64,000 bases of DNA from Phytophthora colocasiae (GCA_018806915.1 JAGKQI010000101.1:1054001-1118000), one strand, 5' to 3'; counted from the first letter of the stretch, positions 52,024-62,755 are shown. Translations and numbers: made by a program. Notes: a model not told the origin generated them from the letters alone.

Positions 52024-54105
52024 TTAGAGGACTGTGTACACCGTGTCGGAAGGTACATTCTCCATGTGCGAGTCGGAATCCCTGCGAATGTTGTACATAT
52101 CATGGAGCGCTCGTGAACTTGAGCCAGCGAATTGATGAGTATAACTACGATCCCCCAACATCGGAGCACGTCGGTTTGGCTGGGTCTCAGACGCTCTAGT
52201 AGTTGAAAGACGACGCAAACCTGGAGTATTCATGTTGACAAAGTCGCTCGGCCTCGGTTCAGATCCCAAGCTTGGCTGAGGCATCAACGGGACTTGTCGA
52301 TTGGCCAGTCCAGTTAGTCGATGTGCTCGCACTGCGCTTTCATCAAGAGAAGTCTGGCTTCGTTGTAGAAGCGAATGCTGTCGTCGTAATGTCGAGGATA
52401 GGCCACTTTCGCTCGGAGGCTCGTTCTGGGCTAGCAGAAGTAGTCGAAGCAGTTGACCATACTCCACTTTGGTCCCTTTAAGCTCAAACAGCAGCATAGC
52501 GACGCTGTTGAAGCGGAAACGGGTCAGCCGAAAGCCAAAAGCCGATAACACGCCACGGAGTTTATCCACTTCGATCACTCCAGTTTGTTTCGCATCGTAA
52601 GCGTGAAGTTCTCGTCGTAAGTCGATGAGTGTGTAGTCTCCTTCTTTGAGACAGTCAAGCAGAGAAGTTGCGAATTCAGATCGGAGCTCCACAATCTCAC
52701 TGAAATGAGTCACCACTTCTCCTAAAGTGTTGGCGTCCACGCGGAGGATGCTACAGACCATGACGAAGTACCGGAACATCCGCTGTTGAAACACGAATGT
52801 GTTTAGTAGCAACGGTAGTGGAACCACAACGGCAGGACCAAGACCAAACTCTTCGTAGATATCGTCCAAGTCGTACACTGCGCACTGCACAAGTAGAGCG
52901 ATGTAAAATCCGTTCAAAATGAGGAGAAACATCACCCCAACGTGCCAAGCTTTACGGGAAAAGAAGCGGATGTGGATCGGTGGAGTTCCAGCTTGTACGC
53001 CACTTGGAGCTCGAGTGGAACGGAGCTTGGGGTCGCCAATGTGGTTGATGTTACGACAACATGTAGCCATGAGTTGAAGACCGACGTCGTGGCGGAGAAG
53101 TACGTGCCGTTCAGCCGTTCGACGGTCCTCAACCATCTCCAGTTCTTCTTGCACTCGGTTCATCGTATCGAGCGCGTTGTCTGCTGCTTCGTTACGCCAG
53201 GCGAGCGCTTCTTGATCCGCAATCATTCGAAGGTTATCGACCAAAGTTTGCTCGTTGTCGCTGTAGCCTGCAGCAGTCAAGAGCTGACGGACGCAAGAGC
53301 GGAAGTACAATAACACGGCGACATGAACAACCACTAAAACCCACGCAAAGACGACGAAAACTTCGACCAGTTCATGACCTTCAGGGAGATCAACGTCCAG
53401 TTCATCCAAACTACCAAGGACACCACAGATTCCCCACGCCACAGCCAACAAAAGGACCCACATCGACGGCTCCACTTCAATCATGTGCGAGATCTGGTTC
53501 GCTTGAGCACGACGAAGGTACTTGGAGAAAGGAAACAGTTGAGGCAATCCAAAGCGACGAAGGAACAAATGTCGAAGGAGACGACGTTCTATCACTTCTT
53601 TCTCAAACACACCGATCGTGGGGGAAGACCAGGGAAGCCATTTCGAGACGGTACCTTGAGTCGATGTTGCGGTTGGAGGGGTACCCGCAGGAGGTTGAAT
53701 CGAGTCGACGATGTCTTGAGCTGTGATCAATTCCGTTCGATCCGCTACGTTGTTGTGTTTCCTCAACTGCGAGAAGACGACGATAGCTTGGAGGATCAAC
53801 GCCAGTGCCAGGATGAAGATGGTCAGATCGGCCACTTGGAACGCCAACATGGTCTTACTATCGGCGTGGATGCCTGGTACTTCCTTGAGCAGCTTGAGTC
53901 CGAGACTGAGCAGACCTAGAATCATGAGTTCTCGATACGCCTTGCGCAGCATGTGCTGGTACTTGTCATATCGCGATAGTTTGTGCTCCACATGATGGAG
54001 AGCAGCTTCGAAGAGAACAAGACAAAAGGCCAAAATACTCAAATGGACCAAGACCCGCCAGAATTCAACGGCTTCTCCGACTTGAAACAACGATCCGCCC
54101 CCCAT
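52024..54105 (-). CDS. 7-TM membrane protein with EF-hand-like C-terminus, copy 2
   Basis: 693 residues from MGGGSLFQVGEAVEFW (54105), the start shared with the other members; an upstream ATG at 54249 would add 48 residues lacking in paralogues. Membrane segments as in copy 1, including LVHLSILAFCLVLFEAALHH, RELMILGLLSLGLKLL and MWVLLLAVAWGICG. The EF-hand-like loop reads AYDAKQTGVIEVDKLRGVL. The C-terminus is Ser/Arg-rich with SSRALHDMYNIRR. Roughly the first 215 residues are almost identical, also at DNA level, to copy 3, after which similarity drops, which points to gene conversion. Confidence 0.75.
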   Translation of the reverse strand: MGGGSLFQVGEAVEFWRVLVHLSILAFCLVLFEAALHHVEHKLSRYDKYQHMLRKAYRELMILGLLSLGLKLLKEVPGIHADSKTMLAFQVADLTIFILALALILQAIVVFSQLRKHNNVADRTELITAQDIVDSIQPPAGTPPTATSTQGTVSKWLPWSSPTIGVFEKEVIERRLLRHLFLRRFGLPQLFPFSKYLRRAQANQISHMIEVEPSMWVLLLAVAWGICGVLGSLDELDVDLPEGHELVEVFVVFAWVLVVVHVAVLLYFRSCVRQLLTAAGYSDNEQTLVDNLRMIADQEALAWRNEAADNALDTMNRVQEELEMVEDRRTAERHVLLRHDVGLQLMATCCRNINHIGDPKLRSTRAPSGVQAGTPPIHIRFFSRKAWHVGVMFLLILNGFYIALLVQCAVYDLDDIYEEFGLGPAVVVPLPLLLNTFVFQQRMFRYFVMVCSILRVDANTLGEVVTHFSEIVELRSEFATSLLDCLKEGDYTLIDLRRELHAYDAKQTGVIEVDKLRGVLSAFGFRLTRFRFNSVAMLLFELKGTKVEYGQLLRLLLLAQNEPPSESGLSSTLRRQHSLLQRSQTSLDESAVRAHRLTGLANRQVPLMPQPSLGSEPRPSDFVNMNTPGLRRLSTTRASETQPNRRAPMLGDRSYTHQFAGSSSRALHDMYNIRRDSDSHMENVPSDTVYTVL

Positions 54106-54336
54106 TGCGCTAATTGTAAAGTGCACAACCTGGAGCTGAGACCGTCCAAACTGTATTTTCGTGTCGAGATTATTTAGTAGAGACATCTGACGGGATGGTG
54201 GAAAGCCAAACACGCATGCTTTTCCGTTCAAATAGTTTTGGTAAATCACACACTATGGAGTTGCAGCTTCGGAGTGACGACAGCCTATCGCCATTGTGTG
54301 GAGTGCCTACAGCTGATTAATTTTCGGAGTGGTTAC

Positions 54337-55551
54337 TGCCACATATGCATACCAAAAAAAGTACGAGTATGTGCCTGGTATGTGGTTCGTAAAAAATAAA
54401 TAACTTCGCGCCCGTTACCTGCATAAATTAATAAATGATTTGCAGGCCGAGCGCCACTCGCAGGCCACACGTTCAGTCGACAATTTGCGGGGGAGGGGGA
54501 AAGAAGCCAGGAAGCGTGGCGGACGGATGGCGCCAAGCCGAAGCAAGCGCGCAAGAAGCGTAAGACGAGTCTGGATGAATTGCCTGATTGTCTGCTAATG
54601 TTGCAGTTGTGTGTAGGAGGGTTCCGGCTCGAGTGTATCCAGCTACGAGCCAAAATGCTCCGGTAGTGACTAAGAAAATGGCTCGGAGAGGCTACCTCCC
54701 GCGAAAATGCGCGCCAGCAGCAAGAGTGGGGACAAGCGCGAACAAGACGCCGACTCGTCAGGGTCTGAGGGGATTCCCGCGTGCCGCCGGATGGAGCAGA
54801 CTGCTTTTCCAAACTGGCAGACTTTTTTGAGTTCGTTTGATGAATATTGCGAAGTTACGCATCAACCGTTCAGGTATTTTTGATGCTGGGCTGGAATTGT
54901 GAAGAATGAATTAACCTATTTGTTTGAATCTACAAGGAAACGAAACTCAATTAGTGCTGCAAGTCGAAACAAGGTCAAGATAAGGGGGGGTGGCAGTATC
55001 CTGATGAACCTGCAGAGGAGAACTTTACCAGATGATATAAATGTATTTAAAGTTTGTGATGGTATGTGGTAGTATGTGCTGATCACATTGCTCCTCGCTG
55101 AGTAGGTTTGTTTCTTATATGCTGGTGTTTAGAAGTGATGAATTATTAAATGACATGGGCATACGGCTATCATGACCAAGGATCGAGTTGATTTCCAATA
55201 CGTGGATGGTGGCAACTGTACTATCAAGAGAGCCGATGAAATTCGCCAAGAAGACGGGTATAAATGTGGAGTCCTCGTCATTCACTTCATCGAAAGCTAC
55301 ATCCGCACATGTGTCGTGAGGCAACTAAACCAAGTGTTACTGCAGAGAATTCGCCTATCACACCTCGTCCAAGGTCTCAGCGGACTCTTCCTCAGCTTGA
55401 TTGGATAAAACGCACAACCTCTAGCTTGCTTATATCGACTCGGTCATTTATCGCGCGAGCATAAATAACCGTGGAAAATCGTGCGGTTGGTAATTAATCG
55501 GAACACATATCGTCCACATACCCGGACTTTTTCTGCAATGCGTATGTGGCA
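54337..55551. mobile_element. Decayed TIR element containing a Ulp1-like remnant
   Basis: The left end (54337-54389, TGCCACATATGC...) and right end (about 55499-55551, ending GCGTATGTGGCA) are imperfect inverted repeats of about 53 bp. No target duplication is visible. The interior has no transposase, only a Ulp1-type protease fragment. Mutator-like elements with Ulp1 genes are known in plants; assignment here is tentative. Confidence 0.55.
55172..55408 (+). pseudogene. Ulp1 (C48 peptidase)-like C-terminal fragment
   Basis: About 45 of 78 residues are informative: EIRQEDGYKCGVLVIHFIES matches the catalytic-Cys block of SUMO proteases (Q-x-DGxNCGVxVxxF). The upstream His and Asp blocks are missing, so it is a fragment. 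It lies inside the inverted repeats of 54337-55551. Confidence 0.5.
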
Positions 55552-55968
55552 GCATACACGGCCATTAATTTTGGGAGCAAACAACTCACATGTTGTGGTG
55601 ATCAGCTGTAGATACTTTCTGCCATGCAGAAGCCCCTTTTTCAACTTTGCTACATGTTTGATACCGAATAAAGCAAAAAGCTCCATTGATCGATATGCAG
55701 GACTTCGAAGTAGAAACAAACGGTTGGTTTCGGTTGAGATATCCAGCACTTCTCCAAGATATTCGGAGCTTTTGTAGTGGTGGCGGCTTGGCGACTTCAT
55801 GCGCTCGTTACCGTGGAACGACAGGCTCTCTAAGATCTTGAGCTTTGTTTCGTTGGAAAGCTGAAGACCATTACCACGCTTTGCAGAGGTAAAAATTCAC
55901 TGTTGTGCTTCAGTTCTGTAAAAATATACTCCACAAGATCGTTCATAGTAATTAGGATTCCTGTCAAC

Positions 55969-58017
55969 CTATAGTACAGTGTACACTGTGTCTGCAGGTA
56001 CCGACGTCATGTGCGACTCGGAGGCTCTGCGGATGTTATACATATCGTGAAGTGCTCTTGAGGTCGAGCCAGCAAACTGATGTGTATAACTGCGCTCCAG
56101 AGTCTGTTGCCGTCCTCTGCTCGCACTTTGGTTTTTCGACGGTAAATAAGGTGATCTCACGTGCATGAAGTCACTCGCTCTCGGCTCCGACCCAATGCTC
56201 AACTGTGAAAGCAGCGGGACCTGACGTGATGCTTGGACAGTCAACCGAGTCATCCGTAAACTCACTCGCGCGCATTCATCAAACGACACAGTACTGCGTT
56301 GCAACAACGGATGGTGGCGTCTATGACTCACCGGTCCGCATTCACTTAAAGGTTCGTGCTGTGCTAACATCAGCAATCGAAGAAGTTGACCGTACTCCAC
56401 TTGAGTTCCACTCAGTTCAAAGAGCAACATGGCTACACTGTTGAATCGAAATCTTGTGAGGCGAAAGCCAAACGAAGCGAGAATCTTGCGAAGTTTATCG
56501 ACATCGACTACCCCCGTTTGCTGCAAGTCGTGGGCGTGGAGCTCTGCGCGTAAGTCGAGGATCGTCGCTTCTTCCTGCTTTAGACACTCAAGCAGAGAAC
56601 TAGCAAATTCGGATCGAAGCTCCACAATTTCACTGAAATGATTCACCACCTCGCCCAATGTGGTGGCGTCGACCCTTAGAATGCTGCAGACGATGACAAA
56701 ATACCGGAAGATCCGCTGCTGGAACAGAAAGGTGTTTAATGTCAATGGGAGCGGCACCATTAGAGCTGGAACCAACCCAAAATCGCCGTAGATCTGGTCC
56801 AGATCGTACACGGTACATTGGACGAAGAGAGCGATGAAGAACCCGTTCAAGATCAGGAGAAACATGACAACCACGTGCCACTTTTTGTGTGAAAAGAACG
56901 GAATGCGAATGGCTGGTGATTCGGGCTGGATGCCGCTTGGTTCTCGTGGCTTCGTCTCTTCAATCTTTAGACAGCAAGTTACAGCGACCTGAAGCCCAAT
57001 ATCTTTTCGGAGAATCACGTGACGTTCACGTCGACGGTCTTCGACCATCTCCAGTTCTTCTTGTACTCGACTCATTGTATCCAACGCATTATTCGCTGCT
57101 TCATTCCTCCAAGCCACCGCTTCTTCTTGAGCGATATCATGAAGAGTTGATTCCAGGACTGCTGGATCGTTACTGTGTCCTCCAATTGTCAAGAGCTGAC
57201 GTAAGCAGGAGCGGAAGTACAATAAAACTCCAACATGAAACGCTACTAGGATCCACGCAAACGCCACGAAAACCTCCACTAATTCCTGACTTTCAGGTAG
57301 ATCTACATCATAGTGCTCGAGTAGACTGACAAAGCCACAGATTAGCCAGGCCACAGCCAACAATAGGACCCACATCGACGGCTCCACTTCAATCATGTGT
57401 GAGATCTGGTTCGCTTGAGCACGACGAAGGTACTTGGAGAAAGGAAACAGTTGAGGTAATCCAAAGCGGCGAAGGAACAAATGTCGAAGGAGACGACGTT
57501 CTACCACGTCTTTCTCAAACACACCGATCGTGGGGGAAGACCAGGGAAGCCATTTCGAGACAGTAGTTTGTGTCGAAGCTGCGGTTGGAGGGGTACCCGC
57601 AGGAGGTTGAATCGAGTCGACGATGTCTTGAGCTGTGATCAATTCCGTTCGATCCGCTACGTTGTTGTGTTTCCTCAACTGCGAGAAGACGACGATAGCT
57701 TGGAGGATCAACGCCAGTGCCAGGATGAAGATGGTCAGATCGGCCACTTGGAACGCCAACATGGTCTTACTATCGGCGTGAATGCCTGGTACTTCCTTGA
57801 GCAGCTTGAGTCCGAGACTGAGCAGACCTAGAATCATGAGTTCTCGATACGCCTTGCGCAGCATGTGCTGATACTTGTCATATCGCGATAGTTTGTGCTC
57901 CACATGATGAAGAGCAGCTTCGAAGAGAACAAGACAAAAGGCCAAAATACTCAAATGGACCAAGACCCGCCAGAACTCAACGGCTTCTCCGACTTGAAAC
58001 AGCGATCCGCCTGCCAT
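55969..58017 (-). CDS. 7-TM membrane protein with EF-hand-like C-terminus, copy 3
   Basis: 682 residues starting MAGGSLFQVGEAVEFW. The membrane layout equals that of copy 2, with later spans WHVVVMFLLILNGFFIALFV and FGLVPALMVPLPLTLNTFLF. The EF-hand-like loop AHDLQQTGVVDVDKLRKILASFGF sits near residue 500, and the C-terminus ends SRALHDMYNIRRASESHMTS...DTVYTVL, shared with copy 2. The cytosolic loop after TM3 (KHNNVADRTELITAQDIVDS) is common to both and partly to the split copy. Arranged head-to-tail with copies 1 and 2 on the same strand, a classic tandem array. Function unknown; Ca2+-regulated membrane protein is an inference. Confidence 0.75.
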   Translation of the reverse strand: MAGGSLFQVGEAVEFWRVLVHLSILAFCLVLFEAALHHVEHKLSRYDKYQHMLRKAYRELMILGLLSLGLKLLKEVPGIHADSKTMLAFQVADLTIFILALALILQAIVVFSQLRKHNNVADRTELITAQDIVDSIQPPAGTPPTAASTQTTVSKWLPWSSPTIGVFEKDVVERRLLRHLFLRRFGLPQLFPFSKYLRRAQANQISHMIEVEPSMWVLLLAVAWLICGFVSLLEHYDVDLPESQELVEVFVAFAWILVAFHVGVLLYFRSCLRQLLTIGGHSNDPAVLESTLHDIAQEEAVAWRNEAANNALDTMSRVQEELEMVEDRRRERHVILRKDIGLQVAVTCCLKIEETKPREPSGIQPESPAIRIPFFSHKKWHVVVMFLLILNGFFIALFVQCTVYDLDQIYGDFGLVPALMVPLPLTLNTFLFQQRIFRYFVIVCSILRVDATTLGEVVNHFSEIVELRSEFASSLLECLKQEEATILDLRAELHAHDLQQTGVVDVDKLRKILASFGFRLTRFRFNSVAMLLFELSGTQVEYGQLLRLLMLAQHEPLSECGPVSHRRHHPLLQRSTVSFDECARVSLRMTRLTVQASRQVPLLSQLSIGSEPRASDFMHVRSPYLPSKNQSASRGRQQTLERSYTHQFAGSTSRALHDMYNIRRASESHMTSVPADTVYTVL

Positions 58018-58569
58018 CGTCCAAGTTCTGAAGTGAGCTTGACACTAAAAGTCTCAGCTTTGAGAGCAGGATAAAGCGCGTCGTTCCATTCGATGAGATG
58101 GTACGCTGTCAAAAGGGACGATCACCTTTGGACAGAACCAGTGTGAAAGCTACGGACGTCCACAACTCGACCCCGTGTGGTGTCTAGCAGTTGGTGTTTT
58201 AATGTCTGTCAGGCTGGTAACACTCAGTGGGGTTATACAATGGGGTTTGCGTTCTCTACGTGGGTAGAATCCTCATCAAACAGCCGTCGTATTGAGCCTA
58301 CGTTCTTATGCCAGGGAATGGGACACTAACAGTGGAAAGACTGGCAATATAACTTGCCTTGCGACTCGCAATATCGCTCCAAACTTTCGGTGGTGTCGGG
58401 TTGGCGACTTCATGCGTTCGTGGGAATATACGGCCATTTTTCGAGGCTCAGATCTCTCACAGTCAAAAGTATCCACTTGGGAACCTCGTCACTTGGAAGC
58501 GATTAACAAACTGAAGCTGCCGCATCTCAAGAGTGTTTACTTGAGTTGGTGCACGAACATGTGCTTGAA
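58018..58569. other. Flank between copy 3 and piggyBac-like element 2
   Basis: No gene recognised. A 113-residue frame (58292-58633) crosses the element boundary and is not convincing. This stretch is probably the original distal upstream region of the PX gene at 62756, now displaced by the insertion. Confidence 0.45.
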
Positions 58570-59557
58570 CCCCTCAGTTCCCGGGCTTTTATACGAGGGT
58601 AGTTTTTTTGATGTCCCATATCCAATCATATAGGAATTTGTATTGTGTATTCGTTAAGTTCGAAATATAAGGTGCGGGGTCGGGGTGGGCATAAAAATAC
58701 TAGGGTGTGCAGAGTTTTGCATTCTCCAACATATGTAGGCGTCGTTGACCCGGTTGAATATCTTATGATGGCACAAAATACATAACAGTTGTCCTGTTTA
58801 TTTGTTAGCCCATTTTTGTTGCATTTCACACAGCCAGCGGTGGTGGGTTCCGTCATTATAGCCACTGGGATGAAAGAAAAACTGACACCTCAACTGATTG
58901 CTAGCGACGTAGCTGCCTTCTGCTACATTACTCACCTACACTACATTCTCTATATTTCCTGCATCGTCTCCGGAAACATTCAAGTCGCTCGCACCGCCAC
59001 CCTCGCCGCCGTCACCGCCCTCGTCACCTCCCTCGCCACCGTCACTAGTGCCGTGCTCACGACGTCTCCGCTTCTTACCGGGCCGCGTAGCAGGTGGGCG
59101 CTCCCGCGTTTGGTGTCCTTGGACGAGCGATGGAGGGATCTCTCTACCATTTTTCCATTCAATGTGCCAAATGCGGAAGCACGTATCCCTGCCGCCGCGT
59201 CCAACATTGCACAGGTACTTACTAAAGCATACAATAGATGTTAGGTTAGGAACCATCGCGTAATAACTCCTTCGCTTACCGTCGATTTCCATTTGAGCAT
59301 TCAGGGCAGAAATACTTTGTAAATTTCCGCGGTTTCACTTTGTACAGCGCGCACACTTTACAGGAGCGCTGGCGACGCTTCACGCCCTGTTCACCGTCCA
59401 CGATGTCTGGATTTTCTTCAAGTCTGTGACCTTCGTCTACCTGAGCAGTGCGTTCGTCCACTGGACGGTGCGGTGCATTGTCGGCCCGTACCGGAGACGC
59501 AGCCGTTCGCTCCCGGGCTGTTGTTGCTTGCTACAAAAGAAAAAAAATAGTTGGAAC

Positions 59558-59607
59558 TATGTTGGATATCAACATAAGATCAAATACCTATGTTGGATAT
59601 CCAACAT
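59558..59607. repeat. Two intronic hairpins
   Basis: TATGTTG-gatat-CAACATA (59558-59576) and the perfect palindrome ATGTTGGATATCCAACAT (59590-59607), both inside intron 59531-59615 of transposase 2. Confidence 0.85.
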
Positions 59608-60482
59608 GAGTTTACCTCGATAACTTGAAAGGCTTCAGTAGAGTCGATTGCCAGTAGTTGCTCCATCAGTGTCTCCATGAATGCAAAGTGTCTTGGGGGT
59701 TGCTTGTCGTTTACCTTCCGAAAGTGACGGAACACAATAAATGCATTTACCACAGCCATGTCGAAAAGGCCAAGGAACAAGGTTCGGTAGTACTTGCGGG
59801 TCTTGTAAGAGAGCTGTACACTGTACCTCTGCATCCTGAGCTGGTCGTGGACATCTACGCCCCCCATCCACCTGTAATAATCTCGAACGAGTTCAGGTGC
59901 TGGTATTGGCTTTATTTCTCCGTGGACACGGCGCACTACAATACAAGCATAGATTTAGTACAGTACTTAGGATGATGCCATAGAGAGAATACATACTAAC
60001 TATCCCGGTCTCACGACTACCACCTAAAGAGAGCATGTGAACGGGGTGGCGGTCCATCCACATGACCGCTGTGAGCTGAGGAAACATCTTGTTCTCGGCA
60101 AGCTTTGCAGTTCCCTGAGAGGGTATCACCACCTTCTTCTTGTTGACTGTCCGGGTTCTCATCTTGGTGACGACATCCTTTGCATATCCAGACCGGTCCG
60201 TCTGAATAGTACCTGTCAGGTACATTCGGCGGTGCAGCAGTTCTAATGCAAGCTTCACAGAAGTGTAGAAGCGGTCAGTAATCACCAGTCTCCATGGCGA
60301 TGTTTCTGACGGCGGACATAGGGCATTTATGTTGCGCAATACAGCCGCTTCGCCTGTGTTGTTGTCTTTTGGTTGAGGAGTCCGCAGGTGAGTCTTCGCG
60401 CCGCAGTAAACTTCAATTCTGCAACAAATAAACCCAACAACGAGTAAGTTAGCGTTATGTTGGATAGCCCGTGGTAGAATTC

Positions 60483-60506
60483 TTATGTTGCCTGCATCTA
60501 ACATAA
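60483..60506. repeat. Intronic inverted repeat
   Basis: TTATGTT...AACATAA with a 10-base loop, inside intron 60419-60565. A half-site TTATGTTGGATA precedes it at about 60455. Confidence 0.75.
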
Positions 60507-61328
60507 GGACTTGGCCCAAAACAATTTCGTGACGAGTCGACCCTCCCACAGTATGTGGTACATACCTCATGCAGTACGCAGTTTTAGCACAGGCAGCCAC
60601 GAACACCTTCGTCCCCCATTTGTGCGGTTTATCCTTGTTGAATTGCCGCGTAGGATTGTACCGCGAGCGTGATGGTAAAGTAGCTTCGTCGAAACTGATA
60701 ACGGGTGGAGCTTTGTAGCCTCGGGCAAATGTGCGTTGCAGCACCTCAACAATGGGGCGGATTTTCCATGCTCTATCCAAGTTCGCTTGGGGGGACTTGT
60801 TGTTCGAGAAGTGGAGGTAGCCCATTATGTGAAAGAAGCGATGCTTGCTCATGAATTGACCAAATCGGTTTGCAGGCAGCGCCCCTACCCTCTTTAGCGA
60901 CCAGTGGGCAGCGATTCCTTTACGTATCGGTGTCAGCATCCTTGCAATAAGAAGTGCCATAGCCCGCAAAACCTCCCACGCTTGAATATCGGGAACATTC
61001 GCTAGACGGCGCTGAATGTCAGCAAGATACTCCACTTCTCCGCCGCTGCGCCGCTGTTGTGCACGAAGTGCACGTGCACGCAGTGGTATCGTTTGCGCAT
61101 GGTACCGGTTGCTTTCAACGGCAATCTGACTCCAAAGTTTAGGGGCAGGAAGTAAAACAGCAGCGCCAAAGGATCTTCCGCTACTGCCAGAATGCTCGTG
61201 CTGGGTCCGTACGGACCGTCGTACAAGTCGGTGTACTTGGGATTTGGTCCAAACTTTGCTGGGTCTACAAACAGATCAAATGGTTATGTTAGCTGTAAGG
61301 TTGGATATACTGCAAAATCCAAAGATGT

Positions 61329-61351
61329 TTATGTTGGATGAGTCAACATAA
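61329..61351. repeat. Intronic hairpin
   Basis: TTATGTTG-gatgagt-CAACATAA, inside intron 61265-61356, ending next to the donor site. Confidence 0.85.
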
Positions 61352-61747
61352 CATACCATATTCCCACCCGGACGTTCTCATGGCTTTGACAGCGTCACCG
61401 TCCTTCGCTAGAGACGACCATATTGATGCAGGAAGCTCCTCAGGTTCTGCATCGGAATCTTCGTCTGTCAATTCCCCAATGTCCCAGTCTCCATCCCAAG
61501 CGCCATCGTCATCGTCGTCGATTTCTTCCTCTTGTTCCTCACAGATATCAGGATCTTCATCCGAGTTGAGGCCAGTGCAAGCCACAGCCCCAGAGCGCAT
61601 CAAGTTCGGGTCGCCGTTGATTACACAGGTAGGTATCGCTGGCGCAGACGCGCGAGCAGCACCCTCTTCGCTGGGGGAATCCTTATACAAACAGGAATAA
61701 CAGCAAATGTTAGCCATATGTTGGATACCAAAAACTACCATGGCGCT

Positions 61748-61768
61748 TATGTTGGCTATACCAACATA
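61748..61768. repeat. Intronic hairpin
   Basis: TATGTTGG-ctata-CCAACATA, inside intron 61682-61773 next to the donor site. A half-site ATATGTTGGATACC lies about 30 bases away. Confidence 0.85.
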
Positions 61769-62538
61769 CATACCTCATTCTCGTCATTGTTATCTTCACC
61801 AAGGATCCGCCGACGCCGCTTTCGTGTTGTTGCCGTTTTCGAAAGCATTCGCTTCCCACCACTTGTAGTATTCTCCACTGAGGGCACTGGGGCCACACCA
61901 GTACCGATAATATCTGCTGGCGAGATTGCCACCTCGATCGCCGTAATCATGTCTGTCACGACAGCTCCCACCGCATCTCCAACGGCATTGTCGGCCCTCC
62001 AGATGCGGCGAACTTGATTTGGCGCCTTTTTCTTTTCTGAAGAAGCTCTGCGTCTTCCTACAGGTTTCGCCTCTGCCGGCATGCCCTTCTGCTCAGCACT
62101 GACCTCTTTCTCTTCAGCCATAGTCTCCTTCGCCTCCACAGAGTCTTCAGTCTCCTGTGCAGGTGGCGTCTGCACTGCTGAGGCCTTCGCTGCCTTCTTC
62201 TTCTTCTGTCGGGTCTCAGAGACTTCCTTTTCAGCCGCTCGCCGCAACCGTCTCTCCCGACGTGAAGCATCTACGCTCTGTCGCTTCTCCTCTGCTGACA
62301 ACGGAGTCTTACCGACAGGACCTGCCATTGTCTCTTTCTTCAGCGTTTTCTCGAATGAGGGCTTCGTGGCCGTCGATCACCAATTTGATGGGTGCCAGCC
62401 TCCTTTCTCTTGAATGTATACGGAAGCTGCAGGAAAGTTAAAACCTAAACCTGTGCATTTGTCCATTTTTCGCGCAAAAAATATCATTGTATTTGTATGA
62501 GATCAAGACAAATACAAACACTAAGTGAAAATACATGT

Positions 62539-62622
62539 TATGTTGTAGGGTACAACATAGTAAAGATGCTGCGAGAAAAATGAATTAGGGTATACATCGC
62601 TTATGTTGCACGGTCCAACATA
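62539..62622. repeat. Two subterminal hairpins of piggyBac-like element 2
   Basis: TATGTTGT-agggt-ACAACATA (62539-62559) and TATGTTG-cacggtc-CAACATA (62602-62622). The outer one ends 14 bp inside the element boundary, as in element 1 (15 bp). Confidence 0.85.
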
Positions 62623-62755
62623 CGGGAACTAAGGGGTTAACGTGTTCAGGGTTTTGCCATCTTGGATGGCCGAACGTTCGGAGAGGGCCAGAAGCCTCAC
62701 CTACCAACGCTTTGCAGCCCCACAACTTTCAGCATTCCCCAATTAGCTTCACGAG

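Larger units (their letters stand above)
58936..62328 (-). pseudogene. piggyBac-like transposase 2, one frameshift
   Basis: Starts at 62328 (MAGPVGKTPLSAEEKRQ). A basic then acidic N-terminal region runs over exons 62328-61774 and 61681-61357, and the nuclease follows with PVISFDEATLP, RLVITDRFYTS and WMGGVDVHDQLR. The C-terminal domain SCKVCALYKVKPRKF..YFCPECS..KYLCNVGRGG..CFRIWHIEW is complete. Introns with clean ends: 61682-61773, 61265-61356, 60419-60565, 59531-59615 and one near 59225-59281. At the C-run near 61142-61147 the frame slips between LLFYFLP and PKLWSQIAVESNRYH; a single missing base explains it. Otherwise the gene looks whole. Confidence 0.87.
58570..62636 (-). mobile_element. 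piggyBac-like element 2
   Basis: 4,067 bp. The left end CCCCTCAGTTCCCG and the right end (complement) CCCCTTAGTTCCCG are inverted repeats. The right flank is TTAA (62637-62640), the left flank TGAA (58566-58569), one base off, probably by mutation. It carries a reverse-strand transposase with at least five introns. Same gene plan as element 1 but clearly diverged in protein. Confidence 0.85.

Noticed and set aside
54333..54812. 159-codon minus-strand frame
   Set aside because: It crosses the inverted-repeat end of a decayed element and shows no domain.
55444..55800. 118-codon minus-strand frame
   Set aside because: It partly translates the right inverted repeat of 54337-55551; no recognisable protein.
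58292..58633. 113-codon plus-strand frame before element 2
   Set aside because: It runs across the piggyBac-like boundary at 58570 and does not resume on the other side.
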